IMG/VR virus record: IMGVR_UViG_3300025771_000262 | Span: 1-20,249 of that record | Length of the DNA stretch: 20,249 bases | Source: a virus | Direction: 5' to 3' (one strand) | Shown: piece after piece, positions 1 to 7,164 of the stretch | Numbering within the stretch: the first letter of the stretch is position 1 | Layout of the letters: every line of letters starts with the position of its first letter | Position numbers and translations under genes: made by a program | The notes under the pieces: generated by a model | Database searches by the model: none | Seen by the model: only the letters and a program-made list of their open reading frames with translations | What the model was told of the DNA's origin: nothing

Positions 1-1269
1 TTCTCGGAAGAGGAGCAAGCTCAGGTTGATGCCATCATCGGTTCCGACGAGGACGCTGGTGAATTGGCTTCGATTAACGCAAAGATCAAACGTGAAGAGC
101 GACTCGACGAAATCCGTCGTGACATTGCCGCTTCCCGTGCCGTCCAAACGATTCAGCCTAAGAACGAACCCGGCGACGTTAACATGAAGAATGTTGTCGT
201 TCCCGCCAAGGCTAAGTCTCGTGGTGCATTGGCATCGTTTGATGGCCAAGACGCTGAGAAGGAAGCCTATCTAGCTGGCTTGTTCTATCAAGCAGCCTTC
301 ACTGGCAACGAAGCAGCCTCAAACAAACTTGGCGACTTCGGTATTCAAATGGCCCAAACCACTGGTGACAACACCAAGGGTGGTTTCCTCGTGCCAGATA
401 TCCTCGAAGCACGATTGATCCGTTTGGTTGAAGAGTACGGTGTAGCTCGTCGTGAGTGCCGTGTCATGCCAATGGGTGTTGGTGGAACCTTTAGCGTTCC
501 TCGTCGAGCAGGTGGATACACTGCCTACTTCGTCGGTGAAAACGCTGCTGGAACAGAGTCGGACCTGACTTTCGACCAAATCCAGTTGGAAGCCAAGAAG
601 ATGATGGTTCTGTCTCGCTGGTCAAGCGAATTGCCCGAAGACGCTGCTGTGCAGTTGGGCGACTTGATCACGCAAGAGATTGCCTACGCCTTCGCCAACA
701 AAGAAGACGATTGCCTGTTTAATGGCGATGGTACTTCTACTTACGGTGGAATCGTCGGTTGGGAAAATGCTGTTGCTGCTGGTTCGATTGTAACCACGGC
801 TTCTGGTGTTGATACCTTTGGTGAGATCACGATTGCAACCTTCGAGGAAGCAATTGGCGACCTGCCCAAGTACCCCGGCATCTCGCCTAAGTGGTACGTT
901 CACCAGTCTTGCTGGGCCAACGTTATGCAACGTCTGGCAATGGCTGCTGGTGGTAACACTGTTGCTAACTACGAAGGTGGCGTTGGAATGAGCTTCCTTG
1001 GCTACCCAGTAGTTGTTTCTCAAGTCCTGCAATCCGGTGGTCCTTCCACTGACATCTCAGGCAACATCTTCGGTTACTTCGGTGACATGGGCATGTCCAC
1101 CACCTTTGGTGACAAGCGTGGCGTTACCGTTGCTACCGACTCTAGTATCTACTTCACCTCGGACGCCATCGCATTGAAGGCAACCGAGCGTTTCGATATT
1201 AACTGCCACGAGCGGGGAACTGCTTCCGCTGCTGGCCCAATGATCGCTCTGAAGGCTAACGCATCCTAA
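1..1269 (+). CDS. HK97-family major capsid protein (5' end outside window)
   Basis: The frame is open from base 1, so the gene is cut by the window edge; 422 residues are visible. The first ~70 residues are charged, helical and rich in E, K and R (EEEQAQVDAI, then KREERLDEIRRDI). This is typical of the N-terminal delta/scaffolding region of HK97-type capsid proteins, which the prohead protease removes. The rest matches the HK97 fold family: a GGFLVPD segment opening the mature domain, a long E-loop/spine region, and the Phage_capsid-type sequence around LSRWSSELPEDAAVQLGDLI and ALKATERFDINCHERG near the end. It forms the icosahedral shell. Portal and protease genes are expected just upstream. 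The TTG at 64 and ATG at 184 are internal codons, not likely starts. The family call is firm; the cleavage site cannot be placed by eye. Confidence 0.92.
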   Translation, partial: FSEEEQAQVDAIIGSDEDAGELASINAKIKREERLDEIRRDIAASRAVQTIQPKNEPGDVNMKNVVVPAKAKSRGALASFDGQDAEKEAYLAGLFYQAAFTGNEAASNKLGDFGIQMAQTTGDNTKGGFLVPDILEARLIRLVEEYGVARRECRVMPMGVGGTFSVPRRAGGYTAYFVGENAAGTESDLTFDQIQLEAKKMMVLSRWSSELPEDAAVQLGDLITQEIAYAFANKEDDCLFNGDGTSTYGGIVGWENAVAAGSIVTTASGVDTFGEITIATFEEAIGDLPKYPGISPKWYVHQSCWANVMQRLAMAAGGNTVANYEGGVGMSFLGYPVVVSQVLQSGGPSTDISGNIFGYFGDMGMSTTFGDKRGVTVATDSSIYFTSDAIALKATERFDINCHERGTASAAGPMIALKANAS

Positions 1270-1299
1270 TCGGAACCATCGCTTTAGCCCCAGATGGAT

Positions 1300-1340
1300 G
1301 TGATGTGGGGTAGGCTTCGGCCTTCCCCCGTCACTTTTTT
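1300..1340 (+). terminator. Intrinsic terminator after the capsid gene
   Basis: Bases 1307-1315 (GGGGTAGGC) pair with 1320-1328 (GCCTTCCCC) around a TTCG tetraloop with one mismatch. The stem extends outward through 1300-1303 (GTGA) with 1331-1334 (TCAC). Six T residues follow (1335-1340). Only 27 bases separate the T run from the next start codon, so there is no room for a new promoter. It probably lowers, rather than ends, transcription of the downstream late genes. Confidence 0.85.
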
Positions 1341-1367
1341 ATTACAACTAACTTTAAGGATTTTCAA

Positions 1368-1790
1368 ATGAAACGCCAACAAAGTGCAGTATACAGCGTG
1401 TTATTGGCCCCAGATGCCTCCTCGACTGCCGCTCGTACTGCCAACCTCGATTGCCAAGGTGCTGACTACGCATCTATCCTCCTGAACGTATCCGCTGAAG
1501 CAAACACCAACTCAACGAATGTTGTGGTTAGCTTGCTTGAGTCGGATGATACTGTTGCAACTAACTTTGCTACGTTTAGCTCGAACCACAGCGTTACGGT
1601 TGATAACACCGCTGCTGCTGTTCACGCCTTCCACGTTAGCATGGTAGGACGCAAGCGATACCTGCGATTGTCGGTCACTCCAGACACGACAACCAATGGT
1701 GCTGTTCTTGTAAGTGCTGTATCTGCACTCGACAAGGAAGTTAAGAACTCGTCTAACAGCGACAATGCTGACAGCGTATCTGTTTCCTAA
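1368..1790 (+). CDS. Small virion-type protein of unknown function (140 aa)
   Basis: The ATG at 1368 is preceded by TAAGGA at 1355-1360, a usable ribosome site 7 bases away. The product is rich in Ser, Thr, Val and Ala, with alternating hydrophobic stretches (VVVSLLESDD, YLRLSVTPD, GAVLVSAVSAL) that suggest an all-beta domain. It has no signal peptide, membrane segment or catalytic motif. The C-terminal ~15 residues are a polar Ser/Asn/Asp tail. Its position directly after the major capsid gene, with the same codon style, suggests a head decoration or other capsid-associated protein, but I do not recognise the family. It follows the terminator at 1300-1340, so its transcription depends on read-through from the capsid gene. 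Confidence 0.8.
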   Translation: MKRQQSAVYSVLLAPDASSTAARTANLDCQGADYASILLNVSAEANTNSTNVVVSLLESDDTVATNFATFSSNHSVTVDNTAAAVHAFHVSMVGRKRYLRLSVTPDTTTNGAVLVSAVSALDKEVKNSSNSDNADSVSVS

Positions 1791-1813
1791 TCTAAGAATG
1801 CTGGGGCTAAAGC

Positions 1814-2533
1814 ATGAGTACATTTAAGAGTAACCTGAAGACCAGTCTAGTTGGTAAGAAGGTCGCCGCATTTATGACCGCACCTCGCTACGAATCAACG
1901 TGGGCGAGGAACATGATCGAGACAGCCCTGAAAGACGCTGGCATCCCGCTGGTGATCTCTCAGGGCGTGTTCTACGGTCAGTGTATGCAGAGAATGTTAG
2001 AGGACGCTGTTGAGGCAGGTGTTGACATTGCCATCACTATCGACTTCGACTCTATCTTCGTTGCTGACGATGTTAAGTATTTACTGTCGATGATTAACGA
2101 TGAGAGATACGACGCCATCGCAGCCCTGCAATCACGAAGGTCGATGCCATATCCGCTGTTCACAAAAGGCGACAGCGACCATGTGGAATTTGATGGTGAG
2201 CCGCTACAGGTATCAACAGCACACTTTGGACTGACTGCGATCAAACTCTCTAAGCTGAAAGATGTTCCACGACCGTGGTTCTGCTCAGTTCCCAAGGAGG
2301 ATGGATCGTGGGATGAAGGCAAGGTGGATGATGACATCTACTTCTGGCGTCAATGGGAGAAGGCGGGCAATAAAGTCTTTATAGACGCTGCCCTTTCCAT
2401 CGGCCATATGGAAGAGATGATTGCGACTTTTGACGAAAACGGTAACCATAAATTCGTGTATCCAAATGACTGGTTCGAGCAAAACTACATGCAAGAACTG
2501 CAACCAGAAGAAGTGCAAGAAGAAGAAAGTTGA
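1814..2533 (+). CDS. GT-A-type (GT2-like) glycosyltransferase
   Basis: A 239-residue protein whose first half looks like a Rossmann-type nucleotide-sugar domain. It has KKVAAFMTAPRYESTWARNM near residues 15-34, then ITIDFDSIF with a DxD-like DFD at residues 77-79, the usual metal/UDP-sugar site of GT-A enzymes. A later acidic segment (KVDDDIYFWRQWEKAG, ~170-185) followed by SIGHM (~196-200) resembles the acceptor/catalytic region and the metal-binding His of such enzymes. There are no membrane helices, so it would act in the cytoplasm. Its place between capsid and neck genes suggests it glycosylates a virion protein; modification of host surface sugars or phage DNA is also possible. The start has only a weak ribosome site. 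Fold call fairly good, substrate unknown. Confidence 0.68.
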   Translation: MSTFKSNLKTSLVGKKVAAFMTAPRYESTWARNMIETALKDAGIPLVISQGVFYGQCMQRMLEDAVEAGVDIAITIDFDSIFVADDVKYLLSMINDERYDAIAALQSRRSMPYPLFTKGDSDHVEFDGEPLQVSTAHFGLTAIKLSKLKDVPRPWFCSVPKEDGSWDEGKVDDDIYFWRQWEKAGNKVFIDAALSIGHMEEMIATFDENGNHKFVYPNDWFEQNYMQELQPEEVQEEES

Positions 2534-2723
2534 ACTCCTGCTTGAGTGGAATCGCCACTTACCGGGAACCGTATTCTTTGAGTGCCTTTTAGGTGCAGGC
2601 GTAACGTCGCTCTTAATTGAGCGTGGTATAGCGAGGTATAAGAAACGTGCGACTAACAAAGGTAACCGATCCAACAACACTGGCAGTAGCAAGGTCAGAC
2701 GTAAAAGATCATCTAAGAATTGA
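2466..2723 (+). CDS. Possible small overlapping gene (85 aa, tentative)
   Basis: The 113-base gap between the glycosyltransferase stop and the connector start is open in this frame, which also overlaps both neighbours. The product would begin with a Cys/Lys-rich segment (CKNCNQKKCKKKK, a possible metal-binding knuckle). A ~35-residue segment follows with one moderately hydrophobic stretch (GTVFFECLLGAGVTSLLI), then a very basic tail. No Shine-Dalgarno sequence precedes the ATG at 2466. Overlaps of 68 and 77 bases with clearly coding neighbours argue against it. The gap may instead be an unusual spacer. Kept only because this compact region otherwise leaves no gaps. Confidence 0.3.
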   Translation: MTGSSKTTCKNCNQKKCKKKKVELLLEWNRHLPGTVFFECLLGAGVTSLLIERGIARYKKRATNKGNRSNNTGSSKVRRKRSSKN

Positions 2724-3243
2724 ACAGGATGAGATCGACTACGACAACGACCTTGACGAGCTAATCTATGCTGCCACTGCGTATGTGATCGAGGAAACCC
2801 ACCACACGTTAATCAACACTCAGTTCACAGCCAAATGGGACTGCTTCCCCGGCGACGTACTGAAGATACCTGCTTGGCCTATCGTGTCCATTGATTCAAT
2901 CCAGTACACGGACGTTGACGGTGCTACCCAAACGCTGTCTTCGTCCTTGTATCGGACTGAACTGGTTCAATGTCCAGCCACCATTCGCCCAGCAATTGAC
3001 GAGGATTGGCCTGACACGCAAGCCGACGCCATTGACGCTGTTACGGTTACATTCACTGCCGGTTACGGAACCGCTGCCACTGACGTTCCCTACATGTTTC
3101 GTTCCATGATCAAATTGCTGGTTGCTCACTGGTTCAAGAATCGTGAAGCAATCGGGGCGTCTAACACTCCCATCAAGTTAGCATTTAACGCCCTTCGGGA
3201 TCAGGTTAGGGTCAATGAGTGGCAGGAGTTCTTGAAGCAATGA
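2647..3243 (+). CDS. Head-tail connector protein (gp6/gp15-like adaptor)
   Basis: A 198-residue protein starting at GTG 2647, with GAGG about 11 bases upstream. It shows the usual pattern of the Phage_connect_1/HK97 gp6 family. The N-terminal part (LAVARSDVKDHLRIEQDEIDYDNDLDELIYAATAYVIEETHHTL) is the helical 'laying down a column' segment. A WPIVSIDSIQY strand, a VTVTFTAGYGTAATDVPYMFRSMIKLLVAHWFKNRE helix and a C-terminal tail follow. In this family the protein forms a ring under the portal, between portal and head-closure ring. It is followed by the head-closure gene with an ATGA overlap (3240-3243). High confidence from family pattern and position. Confidence 0.85.
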   Translation: MRLTKVTDPTTLAVARSDVKDHLRIEQDEIDYDNDLDELIYAATAYVIEETHHTLINTQFTAKWDCFPGDVLKIPAWPIVSIDSIQYTDVDGATQTLSSSLYRTELVQCPATIRPAIDEDWPDTQADAIDAVTVTFTAGYGTAATDVPYMFRSMIKLLVAHWFKNREAIGASNTPIKLAFNALRDQVRVNEWQEFLKQ

Positions 3244-3575
3244 CAAACATATACAGTGGCGACCTGCGGCACAGACTGAAGATTGAAAAGAAGACGAGCA
3301 AGATCGGTCCACGTGGGCAGTCGCTAGATGAGTGGAACGAGATTGGGCGGATGTGGGGCAAGATCACGCCGATGTGGGGTCGTGAGCTAGAGGTTGCTAG
3401 GCAGCGGCAGGAGAATGTTAGTGTAAAGATTATTACACGCAAGCAGGCTGCTCGTGACATGGACTCCAGCTACAGGCTATGCCACCACGATGATATTTAC
3501 CACGTTGGGTTCGTTAGCGAATTCTCGGACGAACTGGACGACATACACATAGTGTGTAGCAAGACGAGGACGTAA
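3240..3575 (+). CDS. Head closure / head-tail adaptor protein (gp7/gp16-like)
   Basis: 111 residues from the ATG at 3240, which overlaps the previous stop as ATGA. GGAG at 3225-3228 serves as ribosome site; a GTG at 3219 is in frame but less likely. The N-terminus (YSGDLRHRLKIEKKTSKIGPRGQSLDEWNEIGRMWGKITPMWGRE) is the hallmark of the phage head-tail joining family: a 'LRHRI' strand, an insertion, W..I....W.K..P..G.E. The C-terminal strands include YRLCHHDDIYHVGFVS. It would form the ring that closes the DNA channel and docks the tail. Translation is probably coupled with the genes on both sides (TAATG at its end). Confidence 0.82.
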   Translation: MTNIYSGDLRHRLKIEKKTSKIGPRGQSLDEWNEIGRMWGKITPMWGRELEVARQRQENVSVKIITRKQAARDMDSSYRLCHHDDIYHVGFVSEFSDELDDIHIVCSKTRT

Positions 3576-4162
3576 TGATTCACGGCGGGATACCACCGGC
3601 AGATGTTAAGTCTTTAGAGAAGACGCTTAAAACATTTGACCACAAGACACGTAACAAGTGGATCAAGGAAGCGACCAGACACTCGCACCGGCGACACATC
3701 CTACCGTTTGTCAGGAAGGCAACGCCTGATGGCAGCGGCATGAAGGCCCGTGGGCGAAGTATTTACGGTGCAGGCTTAAGAAGGGCCGGTGGTGACAATC
3801 TCTCGGCTGGAACCTACCGTGGTCGCAAATCGACAGGTAAGCTGAGACGGTCTTGGAAGATCTCTAATTTCCACAAGAGGTCGAAGTTTATCGCAGGAAG
3901 CTCGGTTGCTAGATGGTCGGACGAAACATTCTACGCAAAGTTTCTTGAGACAGGACGAACCCATAACCTGTTCCTTCCGATGCGGGAGTGGAAGAAGGTT
4001 CCAGAAAACCTCAAGGGGCGAGGTAGCAGACTGTGGGTTGAGGGCAAGCACATCTGGAAGGGTGTTGCAGACCGTCGTGGTCCGATTGCAACAAACGCTG
4101 TCGTGCGTAGGCTCTGGTGGCATATCAGGAAATACTCGAATCAGGTTAACAACAGACCATGA
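3575..4162 (+). CDS. HK97 gp10-like neck/tail component
   Basis: 195 residues; the start overlaps the previous stop (TAATG, 3573-3577). The protein is very basic, rich in Arg and Lys, as is usual for gp10-like proteins. It has the diagnostic ending of a minor neck component: SWKISNFHKRSKFIAGSSVARWSDETFYAKFLETGRTHNLFLPMREW, corresponding to the family's '..Y....E.G......P.PF.RPA' pattern. It lies between head-closure and tail-terminator genes, the standard place for this family. It is longer than many homologues (~130-160 aa), mostly through a basic N-terminal region (KRRH...RKATPDGSGMKARGRSIYG). Role: assembly of the head-tail interface. Confidence 0.72.
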   Translation: MIHGGIPPADVKSLEKTLKTFDHKTRNKWIKEATRHSHRRHILPFVRKATPDGSGMKARGRSIYGAGLRRAGGDNLSAGTYRGRKSTGKLRRSWKISNFHKRSKFIAGSSVARWSDETFYAKFLETGRTHNLFLPMREWKKVPENLKGRGSRLWVEGKHIWKGVADRRGPIATNAVVRRLWWHIRKYSNQVNNRP

Positions 4163-4584
4163 TGGACGTAACAGAAGCAATCATCGACCGCATACGCAAG
4201 ATGCCGAACCCTCCGTGTCATGTTGGTGAGGTTGTTCCGCAGGGCCTATCTAGGTTCCCGTATGTGTGGATGATGAAGAGCGGAGAAGAGTATTCGGATG
4301 ACCTGTGCTACCCCCGCCACAAAGACATGATCAACTACGACATCGAGATTATAAGCGATGACATAGATGAGGTCAGGCAGTTAACGGCAGACATCAAAGA
4401 CTGGTTGATGGACACCGCAATGCACTCGCTGGAGTTCGTTAACGACTACGGCAAAAAGCAAACAATTCACGGGATCATAGTGGAAGACCATGACGATTCC
4501 TACATTTCAAAAGTACCGGATAGCGATGAGAAGATTTTCATTGCTGCCATCGACGTAGAAGCAATCCTCGGACAAGAGATATAG
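4159..4584 (+). CDS. Tail terminator / tail completion protein
   Basis: 141 residues; the ATGATG start overlaps the previous stop by 4 bases. The N-terminus (TEAIIDRIRKMPNPPCHVGEVVPQGLSRFPYVWMMKSGEEY) resembles the tail-completion families such as DUF3168 and gpU/gp17-like: a helix, then a strand with 'P.G...PYV.....'. The middle (INYDIEIISDDIDEVRQLTADIKDWLMD) matches the family's 'DIEI.......V..L...I...L'. The position directly before the major tail protein fits the terminator ring that stops tail-tube growth and binds the neck. No catalytic motif. Family assignment rests on pattern and order rather than strong identity. Confidence 0.7.
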   Translation: MMDVTEAIIDRIRKMPNPPCHVGEVVPQGLSRFPYVWMMKSGEEYSDDLCYPRHKDMINYDIEIISDDIDEVRQLTADIKDWLMDTAMHSLEFVNDYGKKQTIHGIIVEDHDDSYISKVPDSDEKIFIAAIDVEAILGQEI

Positions 4585-4596
4585 GAGATTATAACC

Positions 4597-5049
4597 ATGC
4601 CAACGTCCAAAGCATTAGGGATGACGGTTTACCTGAGCAACACATCGACAGGAACCAGTGCTACCTTCACAACTGTGTGTGCAGTTAGTGTTGATGGTGG
4701 TGGTGTTGAGACTTCCTCAGAGTCACAAGAACCATGCTTAGATGACACTGTTATCTATGAGTACCCAGCCGATCCAAAGTACGCACAGCAAACCATTGAG
4801 TACAAGAAGATCGAAACCACAAACAACGACGACATCTCAGCTACGATGGAAGCTGCGTGTCTCGCTGGAACGCTTTGCACATACTCTCTGAAAGTGCCTC
4901 TAGCAACTCCAGTGTATGCAACACGAACCGCATACATCATCTCACACACTGATATGTCGAAAGAGCGAAACCAAGACATGAAATCTTCGATTGTCTTTGC
5001 ACCTCAATCGGCATGGACGTATTCAACAACCGCACCATCCACCACTTAA
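4597..5049 (+). CDS. Major tail (tube) protein
   Basis: 150 residues with a good ribosome site (TAGGAG at 4582-4587). The sequence is Ser/Thr-rich and beta-type: it starts with SKALGMTVYLSNTSTGTSATFTTVCAVSVDGGGVE and later has PKYAQQTIEYKKIETTNNDDISATMEAA, which looks like the tube-protein pattern of a long beta-hairpin and one helix. Its place between the tail terminator and the tail chaperone/tape measure genes identifies it as the subunit that polymerises into the tail tube. It is short compared with lambda gpV and lacks an obvious C-terminal Ig-like domain. Confidence 0.75.
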   Translation: MPTSKALGMTVYLSNTSTGTSATFTTVCAVSVDGGGVETSSESQEPCLDDTVIYEYPADPKYAQQTIEYKKIETTNNDDISATMEAACLAGTLCTYSLKVPLATPVYATRTAYIISHTDMSKERNQDMKSSIVFAPQSAWTYSTTAPSTT

Positions 5050-5070
5050 TAACCTTGAAAGGGGCTATCA

Positions 5071-5397
5071 ATGGATATTTTTGAAATCGGAACCGCTTCT
5101 AAGACCGCTGAAGTTAACGGCGTAACATGCAAGTCAGTTAGTCTTGCAGTCAAGTCACGGATCGAAGCAATTATCGCAAAACCCGAAAAGAAAACCCAGA
5201 AGGATTGCACAGAGGTACGCTGGATTGCCCTGCGGCATGGTGTGGTCGATCCTGAAACTGGAGAGCAATTGTTCAACGGTAATGATCGTGAGCGATTTGG
5301 CAAGCTGGAAGCATGGTTCGTTGAGCCTATATTTGAAAAGATCCTTGAACTCTCAGGCGTCACAGGACAGGACCGTGAGGACTTCGAGGGAAACTAG
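5071..5397 (+). CDS. Tail assembly chaperone, gpG-like (0-frame product)
   Basis: 108 residues with a strong ribosome site (GAAAGGGG at ~5055-5062). The protein is charged and helical (SLAVKSRIEAIIAKPEKKTQKDCTEVRWIALRHGVVDPETGEQLFNGNDRERFGKLEAWFVEPIFEKILELSGV), typical of the short tail chaperone made in large excess. It ends at TAG 5395-5397, immediately after a GGGAAAC slippery heptamer (5388-5394). A minority of ribosomes would shift -1 there and continue into the next frame to give a 213-residue fusion. In phages with this arrangement both proteins coat the tape measure during tail assembly and are absent from the virion. The absence of a GT-independent ribosome site downstream supports frameshift expression. 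Confidence 0.85.
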   Translation: MDIFEIGTASKTAEVNGVTCKSVSLAVKSRIEAIIAKPEKKTQKDCTEVRWIALRHGVVDPETGEQLFNGNDRERFGKLEAWFVEPIFEKILELSGVTGQDREDFEGN

Positions 5398-5448
5398 AAA
5401 ACGACCCTCGTGAATATATGCTATGGAAAGTAGCTATCCACGGGGGTC
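5388..5448 (+). promoter_or_regulatory. Programmed -1 frameshift signal (slippery site plus stem-loop)
   Basis: The heptamer GGGAAAC at 5388-5394 is correctly phased (G GGA AAC in the gpG frame) and directly precedes the gpG stop codon. After an 8-base spacer, 5403-5412 (GACCCTCGTG) pairs with 5439-5448 (CACGGGGGTC). This is a 10-bp stem with a single G-U pair. The 26-base loop itself can form GCTA/TAGC (5420-5423 with 5431-5434). Lambda uses the closely related GGGAAAG at the same place between G and T. Confidence 0.88.
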
Positions 5449-5711
5449 ATTTGCATCCCGACTTCATCAGAGGAAAACTCACTGACAAACAATTGCACGA
5501 GATAGCTTGGTACTACGAACTCCATCCGTTCGGGCATGAGATTAACCACACGATGATGGCCATGATGATTGCAAGTTTTGCTGGTGGTAAACCAGAGGAT
5601 TACATGCCAAAGATCAATACGCCACAAACCACTGATGAACTAATGGCTGGAATGGGTGGGCTGTCCAAGTTCTTGTTAGATCAGGACATTGACGCTAAGG
5701 AAAAAGAGTAA
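5394..5711 (+). CDS. Tail assembly chaperone, gpT-like part (-1 frame extension)
   Basis: This frame is open from 5379 and is -1 relative to gpG. After slippage at GGGAAAC it adds 105 residues beginning L-E-N-D-P-R-E-Y-M-L-W, giving a 213-residue gpGT-like fusion. An ATG at 5418 could start a 97-residue protein, but no Shine-Dalgarno sequence precedes it, and the residues before it (ENDPREY) already look coding. The C-terminal part (LTDKQLHEIAWYYELHPFGHEINHTMMAMMIASFAGGKPEDYMPK) resembles the gpT-type domain, which contacts the tape measure protein. It overlaps the tape measure start as TAATG at 5709-5713. Confidence 0.82.
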   Translation, partial: LENDPREYMLWKVAIHGGHLHPDFIRGKLTDKQLHEIAWYYELHPFGHEINHTMMAMMIASFAGGKPEDYMPKINTPQTTDELMAGMGGLSKFLLDQDIDAKEKE

Positions 5712-7147
5712 TGGCAACAATTCGTTCTCTGCGTATTATGATGTACGTGGATCATAAGGGCGTTAAGAAAGGTCTCAATACTGTCTCCAAGATGGTCAAG
5801 GGTACTGCTATGGGGATGGCAGCAACCATAGCTGCTGTATTCCTGAAGGTTGGTGTCGCTAAGAAGATTGCGAAGAATATCAGGTTTGCGATGGATCGTG
5901 CCATGAAGGAGCAGCGGTTCAGGATAGAACTTGCATCACTTAGCGGAATTGGCAACCAGTTATTCAACCAGTTACGTGAACTTTCAATGCGGTCCCCGTT
6001 TTCCATTGATGAGTGGGTGGGAGGCTCAAAGAGATTGCTTTCCTCGGGGGTAGCAGCAGAGAAAGTCGCTGAGACGATGGAGATGCTTGGTGAGATGAGT
6101 GCTGCTACTGGATCAACAGTCAAGGATCTGGCACTCATTTACGGGCAGGTTTTTGCCAAGGGGCGGCTACAGGGTGAGGAGGTTTTGCAGTTCATGGAAC
6201 GTGGGATCTCGTTGAATGCTGCACTTCAGAAAACACTTGGCAAGTCTGCACGTGAACTACAGGAGATGCAGGAAAAGGGTCTGATTACCCCTGACATGAT
6301 GACCGACGCAATGAGATTTATGACCTCCCCCGAGGGAATCTTTGGTGGCATGATGGACGCTTTGTTGATGACTGCTGAAGGCATGTTGATTGCATTGAAG
6401 AATATATGGGATGCCACGCTTGCTGACTTTGGCAAATCTGTTCTTCCCGTGTTCACTGCGCTGATCAAAGGCATCGCAATGATTGCCCAGAAGGGTGGTG
6501 TTATCACGGGCTTTATGGATCAGGCCGCTATGGTTGCTAACCTTATACTCATACCTATCACTGGGATTGTCTGGGCGATGGGGCTGGCACAGGAATCGTC
6601 TCTCAGGATTCTTGGTTATCTAATTGGAGCATTGACGTTCTGGGCGGTCACGGCAACCACCATTGTCTTTATTAAGAATCAGATGTGGCTAATGACGATC
6701 CTGACGAATTTGTGGCTGAAGACACTGATTGCAGCTAGGAAGGTATGGAAAGGGATCGCTGCGCTTTCAATGACAACCGGAGGTTGGTTGAAATTACTTG
6801 CGATGGCAGTGACTTTCGTTGCGGTTATATTTGGCATGACCAAAATAATCAAGGCCGCTGTTGATAGTATGGCAGATAAGTTCAACAAAATGCAGCAGTC
6901 TTCTGGTGAGATCGGACGAAACATGACGCTTTCGAACCAACTTCCGTCCGGTGCATTGTTTGGAACCGTCGAGGAATACAAAATATTGATGGGTGGCAGG
7001 CGGCGTGAAATTCAGGCTCAGATGCTTGCCGAACTCAAGAGGATAAGAGAGTTAATGTGGGCTGAGAAAAACGGCTTCACCAAAGAGGAGAAGGAAACGG
7101 AATATAAAAAGGCCAAGGGTTACGAACGGTTCGGCTTTACTCAGTAG
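5711..7147 (+). CDS. Tape measure protein
   Basis: 478 residues; the start overlaps the preceding stop (TAATG). The N-terminal 230 residues carry the tape-measure domain typical of many siphophages: KIAKNIRFAMDRAMKEQRFRIELASLSG, LRELSMRSPFSIDEWVGGSKRLLSSGV, MLGEMSAATGSTVKDLALIYGQVFAKGRLQGEEVLQFMERGI and KGLITPDMMTDAM. Residues ~250-380 hold several strongly hydrophobic helices (LILIPITGIVWAMGL, ALTFWAVTATTIVFI, LLAMAVTFVAVIFGM) that could enter the host membrane during DNA injection. The C-terminus is charged and helical. The length is short for this family. At the usual ~0.15 nm per residue it implies a tail near 70 nm. Confidence 0.9.
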   Translation: MATIRSLRIMMYVDHKGVKKGLNTVSKMVKGTAMGMAATIAAVFLKVGVAKKIAKNIRFAMDRAMKEQRFRIELASLSGIGNQLFNQLRELSMRSPFSIDEWVGGSKRLLSSGVAAEKVAETMEMLGEMSAATGSTVKDLALIYGQVFAKGRLQGEEVLQFMERGISLNAALQKTLGKSARELQEMQEKGLITPDMMTDAMRFMTSPEGIFGGMMDALLMTAEGMLIALKNIWDATLADFGKSVLPVFTALIKGIAMIAQKGGVITGFMDQAAMVANLILIPITGIVWAMGLAQESSLRILGYLIGALTFWAVTATTIVFIKNQMWLMTILTNLWLKTLIAARKVWKGIAALSMTTGGWLKLLAMAVTFVAVIFGMTKIIKAAVDSMADKFNKMQQSSGEIGRNMTLSNQLPSGALFGTVEEYKILMGGRRREIQAQMLAELKRIRELMWAEKNGFTKEEKETEYKKAKGYERFGFTQ

Positions 7148-7164
7148 GTTAGGGAAACAGGAAA

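Noticed and set aside
622-1032. Minus-strand ORF opposite the capsid gene
   Set aside because: The capsid reading frame is firmly supported; antisense ORFs here follow from its codon use.
5418-5711. Independent start of the gpT-like protein at ATG 5418
   Set aside because: No Shine-Dalgarno sequence; the -1 frameshift signal accounts for its expression better.
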